Positions 26,801 to 38,800 of a stretch of DNA of 64,000 bases are shown here, piece after piece. The notes under the pieces are model-generated. The model made no database searches, was not told where the DNA came from, and saw only the letters and a program-made list of their open reading frames with translations. Source of the stretch: Macrobrachium rosenbergii (Eukaryota > Arthropoda > Malacostraca > Decapoda > Palaemonidae); NCBI RefSeq assembly GCF_040412425.1, contig NC_089792.1:21928861-21992860 (forward strand), read 5' to 3'. Each line of letters begins with the position of its first letter. Positions within the stretch are counted from its first letter, which is position 1. The position numbers were made by a program, and so were the translations under genes.

Positions 26801-29800
26801 AACATGAACGTAGTCCATAGAGTAAGGTTAGCAAAGCTTACTCAAATTAAACATAGTGGACACAGTTTAGCAAAATAGGCCAACTAGACTTTTTCTTCAG
26901 AATGGATAAAATGGAGTATGTATGGTTGCTAATGATTGACATGCATTTGAATTTTAATATATTGCAGTTAGCTTGCAATAAGAACAAGCTAACATAAGCA
27001 AACCTATGCAAGTTTAAAAGGCTAATTAAATTTGAGTTGCAAAAAATATAAGTTACCTAAAAGCTTAAGGGTTAACTTGATAGAAAACCCCAAAATGGTG
27101 GAGGTAGGAAAACCACCTAAATTTCCAAAAATATCAGCTTAACAGTGGAAAAATAATCGAGCTTAAAAATCTTATACTAAAGCCAAACTGGAGCTAAGAC
27201 AAAACACTTAACAGTGCAGTTATTCTTAAATATAAACTAAAGCAAAGTTAAAGTTAGCCAAGAAAGGTGGTCAGCCAGTAACTGGACTAAGCTAACCTGT
27301 ACCAACTCAAGGAAATTATAAAAATAGCACTATAATGAAGTGAAGGACTAGCTTTCATGAAATATTCTTGATCAGACTACCATTCAAGGAACTATACTAT
27401 CCATGAGTTGGAAAAATTAAGAAATACATTACTGTATCACCATACTTGTTTCACGAATAATGGATGCAAGTGAATAATGGCTGCAATTGGAAAAGAAATA
27501 AGAAAAAATCTAAATCAACCCTGGAGCAAGCTGTTGACACACCCTTGAATAAATGAAGAATGATGGAAGGAGTCACAATCTTAACTGCAAGGCTGAAAAA
27601 TAAACTGTGGTCTTCTTTCTTTTTATCATCAGGTAATAAGCCCATGGGATTAATTTTTCTAATGAAACCCCTAGTTATAAAAAATGGCAATTTTGCTGTA
27701 GCTGATGCACATACAAAGGTGAATGGCTAATGATTAGGATGATGGAAGGCATGATGATAATATCAAACTGTACAGTAAACCCCGGCTACTGGCTCATGGT
27801 TCGTCTTCTTTCTTTTTTCATCAGGTGAAACATATCTAGCCATCATTCGGGATTAATTTTTGCGGTATTTTTCACTGAGAAATATTCACTAATTACTGTA
27901 TTTTCATATAATTTTCATGAATAAATGCATTTTTTGTGATAAAACTTTAAAATACTGGTATAAGCATTTTTACAGGGTTTTTCTGGTTTATATCAAAATG
28001 GGCAGTTCTAATGTGTTTTTAGAGGGTTTTAAATTCTAGACCTATTCACGGCATGATGATACATCCCAAGACTGTATTCACTGTATTCTTTGTTTCCAGT
28101 AAGAATGTCTTTGCATACGTATTCAGTTATACCCTGAATTGTCTAAATAAAATGGAAATCTTCAAGTTGGTGATGAAATATAGGTGTGACATTACAGTAA
28201 CTCTTTCAAATGCTTTTTAGATTGTTGTAAGATAAACTTGTTACTGATATCTATGATATTCTATCCATTATGATTAAATCTAAGATTAAATTTTGTTTAC
28301 AAATCTTTTTGGTTCCTTGGTCTGTTTGTTTGGTATATGTTTCATCACCTAGGGTTTAGGATAGTATTATGGAATATTCTGAATAAAAAAATTGAAAGAT
28401 TGAAATTTTTATGAAAAGTTTCCTTAACCCTTTATAAGATATGTGTATATGTGATGAACTACGTCATTTAGAAATGTACTTGATTGATGAATTCCAGAAG
28501 GGTCATCGTGTAGCAGACCTTTATGAATTGGTTCAGTATGCAGGAAACATTGTACCAAGGCTGTGAGTATTATACTAGTTGTTTTAGTGTTTTATCTGGT
28601 ATTTTTATTAATCTTTATGTCATGACAATCAGGTTATGATTTGTTGCTTTAATCTACCATAATGATATAATAATTTTACCAGTAAGATGTATAATCATTT
28701 GATTATACATCAGTAGTGAAATAAAGTTCATGGTATTTCATACTTCTAATGGGGAGATACTCTATTGTCATGAATGGTGGTTATGGTATTTGAAGCTAGA
28801 CTTAAGTAGAAACCACAAAGTGAATGTGGGAAGTTTGTTGGTTCTTTGGTGTAGAATAAATTGCCTATGCAAAGAAGTTTTCCTTGCCCTAAGATGGCTT
28901 GTAAGTGTGGTAAGGTGTGGAAAGGAATAGGCACCCCGGACTATGCCTGGTCCATCATTCACATTCATATTAAAAGCTCTCTCAACATGGTTAGAATTGA
29001 ATAATTTAGCTAATACTCTTCCATTTCATATCTGCATGATTGATACTGTAAAGATTATGAACTGGGGTGGATACTGTAAATATCACTTCATCTGTTTCCT
29101 CTAAGATTATGAAAATGAATTGTAGGAAATAAAAAAAAATTAATATTTCCAGGTACTTGCTAATTACAGTTGGCTTGGTGTACATCAAAACTAATGAGAC
29201 TTGCAAACGAGACATTTTGAAAGATCTTGTAGAGATGTGTCGCGGTGTTCAGCATCCCCTTCGTGGTCTGTTTCTCAGGTAAATATTTGGGATGTGGATG
29301 GTCTGTTAACTCCTTTCATGAAATTGAGGATTTCTTTATTTTTTATGTAATGACTGTTTGAATGTTTTGTTAAATGGATAATTCATAATGTAAAAGTTGA
29401 ATAATAAAATGTATAGATTTTTGTAAAAGAAATTCTTGTTCAAGTTTAGTGGAAGTTTTGAGCAATCACAAAGTCAAAGAATATGTTAGAAAATTTGAAG
29501 ATAATCTTTATTTTAGATCCCAAGTAGAACAACTTGATATGCTATTAATTAAGGTATGTGTTATACGCCTACAGAAACTACCTTCTTCAGTGCTGTAGAA
29601 ATATTTTACCTGATATTGAAGATCCTACAGGTGGAAATACAGATGACTGTCCATCTGGATCTGTAAGTATTGTACTATATGTAAATAAATTGAGAAAGAT
29701 ATGTAAAATTGCAAATAATGCTCCTATTTTCAACCAGTCACACACAGAACAAACCTTTGGTTTTAAATTAAGGGAAATTTCTCTAGCGCCAGGTGGAGTC

Positions 29801-32800
29801 CAGTTAAAAAAAGTTACAAGGAGTTGGTGGCATCGGGAGATGGCCAAGATGGCAGTGTGAGGGAGGAGGAGTCGACCTCCCATACCCCATCTCGGAAACA
29901 TCACATCAGTTTTCTCTGAACACCTTTGTATGAGGTTGTGCTGTTGACCTCTCCTCAGAGCTGGTTGTTGTCCACTTCCTGCCTGCATACACTCTTGGAT
30001 ACTGGTTTTATTTTTTTTTTTTGTGTGATTTGTGTGTTTTTGTGTACCTTGTGTGTTTTGCTTGGTTATGCAAACCCACAACCCTCCTTCACCCTCCAAA
30101 CCCCAGAGGAAACTTCCTGGGGTTGACAGTAACCCTTGATCATGATTCCTGCCTTCATTTGTGAAAGAACCTCATTCCACATGTAGGTCTCACGATTGCA
30201 GCGTAAGTAACCCTTGCCCTGAATGTGTTGCTTGGGCTCCTGAGCAATGGAAGAATTTTAATAAGAGGAGATATAGAAGAAAGTCTGCACCACCATCTTG
30301 GGAGGGGTTTGCTTCCCCAGAGGTGATATCAGCTTCATTCCCTTCTCGTTCTTGCTCTTCTTTTCCAAAGTCTTCTCAAGCTGGTTCTTCAAACTATGAA
30401 GATTTTACTCCCTCTCATTCTTCTGATGCTTTGGCTTTGGAAGATTCGATTGGGGGTGCAGGAGATCTTGTAATTGTTTTCAGGTGGTGATGTGCAGAAG
30501 ATGATGGAGCGTTAGGGGCTTACCAACCCTTTCCGGCCTACTGTCTCACTGTTTGGCTTCTTGCTCTCCAGTTTTGTCCACCTTGACAGTGTCCAAGACC
30601 CTCTGTCTCAGTGACATCATCCCATCTCTCTTCAACTAGAACTTCAGTCACCTTAGCCTCCTCTCAGCTGTCAGTGACACTTGCCACTCCCTACTCCATG
30701 AAGTCAGCCATGTTGATGCCATAAACTACCAAGTCTGCTCCCTTATCCAATCTGTTTGCAATAGAGCCGAAGGTGTCTTCAGAAAGGAGTTTAGTCAATC
30801 AGAGGTGAAGGCATTGAAGAGGAGATGCCACAGATCTCCTCCTTCTTCCTCTTCTTCATCTTCATCCTCTTCATCTTCGTCATGTGCTCCGTCCATTCCT
30901 GTCAGATGTTGGAGGAAAAGAGAAAGTTTGCTTCGGTACTTTCCTCTCACTTGCCAAACTTCCACGCTCTCTTGCTACTCCCAAGGGAGTAGTTTCCCCC
31001 CTTGCCGACTCTTACTGTTCATTATGTGGAGAGCCACCAAGGGGAAGAGTACACCCAGCCTGGTTTCTCGCTGGGAGCCTCTCTTCATTCCGAGGGGGAC
31101 TTGTCTGTGGGAGGATGCTCTTTCTCAGAGCAAAGGGGAGAGCTCCCACCTAACCTGACTTTTGTTACAAGTGTAGTGGAGGCTGAGGGGCTCAGGGAGC
31201 TGTGGCCTTCACTGGGCATCTTAGGTGAGCAGAGTGTTTTACCCCTTATTTACCATTTGAAGGAGATGAAGGGATACTCTGTGACTGCTTCTGCCATTAC
31301 CTATTAATGTGGTTAAGAAAGTGACTACTCTACTATAGAGACAAGAAAAAGCTGTGGGATTACTAAACTAATGTAATTTTTTAAAAAATGCTCTGATGAC
31401 AGTCAACCAAAAGGATTTTAATCTGTGCATTTTAGATTTGATACAGATGTGACAGTAGACTTATCCACAGAGGTATCAAGAAAATATAAATTAATTTTAA
31501 TTTGGCTGTATTTATTCAAGTTCAATTCTAGTTCTGTTTTGATTGTGTAAATAAACTTATCTCCAACCTGATAACTAAGCACTAGTTTTGTAACACAGTT
31601 ATTTTATGATAGTTATGTCCCTGATTCACACATGAATATCTGGGAGTATTAAATAGTCATGCATGGAATAGTAACAAAATTATTATACATACATACATAC
31701 ATACATGGACAGAAATTCCAAAAATTTATTTTTATCAAAATTTTCAATGGAATCCAATGATCAAGTTTGTAATACTGTAGTTTGTAATTTTGTGACAGTA
31801 TTTATCAGTCATTTATAAAAAGAGACCTTTAGGTCCAGCTCTGTAAGAATTTTAACAGGGCAATAGTGATCATAATTTTTAAGAGTAACAAATATGTTTT
31901 TTTCAGATTTCAGACAGCATAGATTTCATATTAATGAATTTTGCGGAGATGAACAAATTATGGGTTCGTATGCAGCATCAGGGTCATTCCCGTGAAAAGG
32001 AAAAGAGAGAAAGAGAGAGACAGGAATTGAGAATTTTAGTGGGCACCAACTTAGTGCGGCTTTCACAGCTTGAATTTGTTGATGTGGAGCGCTATAAAAA
32101 GGTTTGTAATAAGGAGTTCTTTGGGCCTTCTGTTTCAGGGTCATTTCTATTCTCTCGCGATCATATGCAGGTTGGGGTCATTAAGGTGAAAATTACAAAT
32201 AGCATAAAAGAAAAGGGCTGCCTGGACACAACTGAGACTGCTGTAATTTGTTTTATATTAAATAGCGTGTATGTTTGTTTTCATAAATGATTTTCTTTTA
32301 GCAGTTCAATATGAATACATGCCAGTTTGTAATAGGGCTAAGATTGTAATGTTGATGCACCATGTTTCATTCAGATTGGCAGATGAGCATGGCTTGCATC
32401 TTTAAGGTGCAATTGTCACTGTCTGGCAAGTAGTTGGTGATCGTAGTTAACGAGGGTTTTTCATTTTTACCGTATGGAGTTAGTCCAATCCTTGAGATTA
32501 TTTCATATTCTTGTTTGTGATTTTGTTATTGGTTTGTATTATCGGCAAAAAAAAGTGATGATACAGTTTTCTTAAAACTTCGAACACATATTGCCCAATA
32601 ATGCCACACTTGGGAACTCTAGAAAGGGAGCAGAGCTTCAGAGTCATAGTGTTTTTGCTTTCTAGATTTGCAGTAACTTTGAAATATAAAGATTCTGTAG
32701 AAGTCCTATAATCACTTATACTTGAATGTAGTAACAGCCTATATATTATTCGTTAAAGTTGGTTTGATAACTTCAGTTCAGAGTAGAATGTTGATCATCC

Positions 32801-35800
32801 TTTAAAACCTATCATGAAACCTTACACATAAGTGGTGTTATGACACTAAAACAGCTTTGGCTTTGTTTAAGATATGTCCTTGTTTGTCAGTTTCCACTAC
32901 CTCTGCATTGTAAGGGGTAGATAATAGTGATATATATTTTGTATCTTAGTGTTATTGTTGTGACATGAATTTTCCTCAGAATCTGAAGATGGATGCTATT
33001 ATTTCCATATGAATTCATTAGGTCTTCACAATTATCACTACTATATTGTTCATCAGTCATCTTGGTTGTGAAGGTAAATGAGACAGCAAAAATAAGAATG
33101 TATTTTTGCAGGCGCTCAGGACTTTGAAAACCTGAAGCTGTGTCTTGAGAGTAAACAAGATGTACCAACATCCATTGAGGAAAATGCAAATTAAACACAT
33201 GCTAATGGGGCAGGAAGGATAGAAAAAGGGAATGCCTCAAAGAACAAGTAAAATTAGGGTAATAAATATGATTAGGAATATTTTAGGGTAATTAATTAAT
33301 ATTCTTATGATTGTATAAAAAGTACATGGTTATGGTTCATAAATATACTTTGGATAAAAGGCAAGGGATTTATTTATACAATTTGCTAAATATGAAATAC
33401 AGTATAACTTGAGTTACTTAGAAACTTACTCAGTTATTGTGAAAGCTGTTATTAATAACAAAATTTTATTGCCCACAGTCCGGTTTAGGACCACAGTAAC
33501 AGTCAGCAGCAGATGGAGCTGAACTGCACAGTGAACTAATTATAGATATTAATGGGCTTTGCTGTCTGCAGCAGAGTGGAGCACAAATTTTTCTAAGACA
33601 TGGAAATTTTCTATCACTTGACCCATGTATGGTTTCCTCCTATATTGTAGACAGGTTTGATTAATTTGTGATGTTTCTAATACACTGATCACTTCAGTAC
33701 TGAAAGATCTCAAATAGCATAACTGCACATACGTCATTAAGATTTCTTTAAATAGTGCTGCTGAAATTTTTATAGGTTACACAACTAGAGAAATTCCCCC
33801 ATATTACAACACTAACAAATTAATTAGTGTCCATCACCATCATTGTAGAGAGCCATACCCTGTCTTCTGAAACATTATATTGAGTGATTAAAAATTAAAC
33901 ATACAATAAGAAACCAACTAGATAAATTAAATAAAAGATCTAAGACACTGCAAAATGAACAACCCATGCAAGTTACATCATTACGAAAAGTGGGGGCACC
34001 ATTGATAGACTGAAACCGGTATACAATAAGGACTGCTAAATTCAGAAAAGAGTTAAGTGGAAGAATCATATGACAAATATGACAGATAGTATACTGCAAA
34101 GTCAATGCAAAATCACATTACTGTACATGTAAGCATACTAGTATTCTAGGAAGACATTTCAGATATGTGATACCAACAGGTTAAATAAACACTTGTGTAA
34201 AATATAACAAAAGTTGAAAAAATTATGAAAAATTAACTACACTGTACCATATATTTCTTTGTGGAAGACAACCTTTAGCTGAGACAAGGTCAAAAAATTA
34301 TGGCAGATTTTCATGATTTATCTTATGAAATATTGGTTATGTAAAGATTGTTATATTACAAATGCTATTTTACCTACTGAATCCTTAGAAATTCAAAATA
34401 AACGAAATGACAAATCCGATTCTATATCATGTTTTTCCTGCACATGTCGCCTAGAAGAGAAAATTGTTTTGTTTACGTTTCATCGCCAAGCGCAAAGAAC
34501 TCCTAACAACAATACGATAATGCATGATAATTATCGTTCGTATGACTGAATTATTCTAAACAGTTACAAACAGCCTGGTGTATTAATGGCCATTGGCTTA
34601 TACTTCATGAACAATTACAAACTAAGTCAGTTAAAATTTCTTACTAACTTACTGTGTACCCATATCAAACATGGAACCACCAGCGAAAAGAAGAAAATAT
34701 GAGGCTAGTTTTAAATTGATAGTTACAGAAGTAGCCTGGAATTCGAACAACTGTTGTATGTAATCCAAAATGGTGTTATTTACCATCAAAATTGTAATGA
34801 ATTTTTAATGAAAAATGAATGTTATGTTATCCTAAATGTTGTTACTGTACTACCGTAATTAAACTTGATTAAAATTTCTGAAAGATTACTGAAAGATAAA
34901 GGTTGCTGTGGGCACAACCATAACTCGATGTTGACATTTTTTCAGTTGGGCTCACTTAAATAAAAGTTGATTTCATTGATATGGAATTATTTCTCAAACT
35001 GGCTATTTATTAGGAAGATATGCCAATAATATATAAGGTAAAAATGGTTTTATTACCTTTATTATCAGTTTATTTCATAATGTGAATCTTTTCATGTATG
35101 TCGGTGGTTATTGCACCGAGACCGAAGGTAGCCTACTGATAAACATCATTCAGAATTCAAGGTTTGATTTTTAGAATGGTAGGATAAGATGACCCCCAAT
35201 TTTTAAGGGTGAATTTTAGGATTAAAAGTTGTCTTATATGCGGAAATATGTGGTATATTAGATTTTTAAAGAGTTGAGGGTATATACCAGTAGATTATAC
35301 AGTACACTATAATAAAATTCTCTATATAAGAATCAAAATATGCTCTCTCCACATACAGTAGTTTAACTCCTGGAAGAGATGGAATCTTTTGAAATAAAAC
35401 ACTTGGCACCTATGATATAATAGTAATGTAAACAAAGCTGATTGTGTGTGTTTATACATTTTGATATTAGTTACTACTGTGTATAAATAGCTGTTATTAT
35501 TATTGATAACATTGTTTAATCAGGTTTTTCTCTTTGGGTACACTTTTGCTCCACTGGTCTTATAAACATATTGAAATATTTTTGCACTCATTGCTAATAA
35601 GATCATTTTACATACCAGCAATCTAGCAATCTCTCCATGTTATCCAGGCAGCTGTTGCTATTTTTTACATTCTCAATTGTTAGCTCACAATCTGGTATAT
35701 CATCAAAGTAACAGAATTATTGAGCACCTCCTAGGTCTATTTATCTACTATTACATGATTGCATTCATTCACTTGTAGGTCTTTACATTGCTGGATAAAT

Positions 35801-38800
35801 GTTACCTGTCTAGAAAGTCATGATAAATTTGCAGTGCAAGCTCCTAAATATGTCGTTCACAGTTCACTGATGATTAACAGGCTCAGGTAACTGGTTAAAG
35901 TTTAGTAATATGCTCCAGATTCCATAGCTCATTATTATGTATCCTTATTCTTCAATCTCCCAGAGTCCTTCAACATGTTTGCTTTTATCTCCCTTTTCCA
36001 GACAGTCTTACCTGGAATCTTGGAGCAAGCTGTAAGCTGTAGAGATCCTTTGTCACAAGAGTACTTAATGGAATGTATAATTCAGGTAAGGTGAATACTC
36101 GTACATTTCAAATACACTATCTCTTAAATAATTAATAGAAAATTTTTTGTGTCAATGATGATAAACATCTGTGGTTGGAGGAAGAAATGGAAGAAATACT
36201 GTAAGTGTGGGTTTACTTTGGATTTGGCACTTATTTAATTTAGGTACAAAAAATATATATAGTTAGTATTTTAAGTTTTGAGAAGAACCAGCCATGATTG
36301 CAGTTGAACAAGATTGTAGTTTATCTGAGAAGTGACGTCTTGAGAAAAATTAGGTTTTTGCCTAATACATGGTAACACTTACAGCACATATGAATTGATA
36401 TACACCCTAAAAACCACCTGCCCTATCTCATTTTTGTTTATGATTTATATCCTTACCTCTTGCCATTTTTAAATTCTGAATCACTTTTAAGAGTTGAAAC
36501 TAGAGTTTTGGGAGGTATACTGCTCATGGAAAACAGCAAATGTTTTGGCCAGTCTCTTACAGCCAATGTTTCACCAACCATCAATTGTGGAGGCTGTCTC
36601 TGTTAAAAAAAGGCAGGGTGGCTCCTCCATTACAGAGTCCAGTACCTATCCTGCATTCCATTTTAAACTGTTTAAATATGTCAATATAAATACAAAAATT
36701 GTGCACAAGGTTTTTCAGCACCTATATCCATTCACATATACCATCTGTGCTTCAATTTTGTCTGACATTAAGCAAAACCTAATTTTCCTATTTTAAGCAG
36801 TTACAAAAGTCTACAATTATGGTGATATTAATTTTGTTGATCCAATGAAATTAATAGTTTAACAACTATTGAATAAGAATTTTAGCCTTAAAGGCAATGA
36901 AAGGCAATGACTTTGCAAAATGTAATGCACAACAGCAGATTCCTTTTGAAAAGTTGTGTGTGTGTGGGCTAGTGGCCAGCCTGGAACTGGCAAGGTGCAA
37001 CCATTTAGAAGGATTTCCAACTCACAAAACTTTCTAAGATGGCAAAGTGCAGCTATTTGGAAGGCAATGGAGACAACCTTCTTAAAGTATATATATGAAT
37101 AAACTATTATCCACAGAAAAACACCAGTACATTTCTTGGTTGATCTAATTTTATCATATGTTACTTTTAATAAATACACAAATCTGACTCAACAGCAATC
37201 ATGACTTTACGAATGCTTTACAACACCATAAATGTCAAATGAGGGGTTGTCTCTACAAAAGACAATATGGAGGTATAGGGCTTGTCACTATTAAAAAGCC
37301 AAGTAATCAGTCACAATAGGATTTGTGACCGATTACTTGGCTTTTTCCCCTGGTCACAGTAGCTAGCCATCTTCATGTATGTCTATAGGTAATGTGAAAT
37401 AGCCGTGAAAAACTGAAAATGGGAGGATGGCAGTCAGGTTAATAGCCATGGGTTTGTATCAAAACAATTTTCATTTATAAACATTTTTGGTTCATCACAA
37501 ACCCATTATTATACTTTGGAAAAAAGCAGGATTATCAACTTAGGTTGGAGGGAACTTAGCTGTGACTCCTTGGCAGTGTGAAAGGACCTGAAAGAATTTG
37601 TGGAGTCTGCTGGAAAGAGGAATGCCAAAGACCAGCAGCTCCATGGAATAACAAGGGGACATGAGTTGGACAGGAACCCTATTCATACAAAAAGACATTT
37701 ATCATTGTAGTTCATCAGAAAACTAAGAAAGGCATGCTTCCTCACCTATACCATAAAGCAAAGTGCCAAGTAGCCTTAAAAATGTTCTTTTTAGGGGTTA
37801 AAATTGTTGCAAAGTGAAATTAAAGAACTTGCACAGTTAGGTGACAAGAAAACTAAGGAAGATGGATGCTTAGGTAGTTTATGGACAGATCAGGTAAGAA
37901 GTCATTACTTGTTGGGTTACCAATGCCAAGTGCATCAAGACAACTGGAGGGATGCCTAAGATTATAGACTTTATGCAGGTTGTATACTTTATTGAATGAG
38001 TTGAAAAATACAGTAACATGTTTAATTCTCATCCTCAGGTTTTCCCTGATGAATTCCACCTGCAGACACTAAGTGCATTCCTGAAAGCTTGTGCAGAGTT
38101 GCATGCTGAGGTTAATGTCAAGAATATCATCATATCTCTTATTGACAGATTAGCAAATTTTGCTCACAGGGAAGATGGAACAGGCATCCCTGAAGAAATC
38201 AAGCTTTTTGAGATCTTTTCAGAACAAGTTTCTCAAGTGATAAAGGTAATTGAAATGGGAATGTTGAAGTTGTACTGTGGATGTACTGCATTTTACCATT
38301 AAGTTTTGTATTTAAATTTATCATACTTTTTATGAATACAGGTTGTTTTGTCTGTTCCAGTAGAAAATATTGGTGAATTTGTATAAGAACAGAATTGAAA
38401 GGATGCCTGAAAATTTTATTGCTGTTTCAAATACTGTACTCTTCTTTATTTCATGTTCATAGATAACATTTTGTTGACTTGCAGCTCATTTCATAAATGC
38501 CTCTGAATCAGTATTTCCATGTTATGTTGCAGCCTTGTTTGGTGAGGGCTTTAAATGATTTCTTTTGTTGGAATAAGGGAATTGTGAATATCATACTGGT
38601 TTGCATAAATCTCTAGATATTTGGACAGCAAATGAGATTTTGAAGGGACTGAGTTGCTTGTATAGGTTGTAAATTTTGATGAGTAACATGATTATTTGGA
38701 AATGTTGTGTATTATAACGATCTAATGTTTACATTGAAACCAGAAAGATAAATTGGAGACTATTCTGTTTTCAGTCTCGTCCTGATATGCCTCTCGAAGA

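Noticed and set aside
29517..29553. A 37-nt possible microexon between VPS35 exons 3 and 4 (AG before, GTATGT after)
   Set aside because: Its length is not a multiple of three and would break the VPS35 frame, and exon 3 joins exon 4 perfectly without it.
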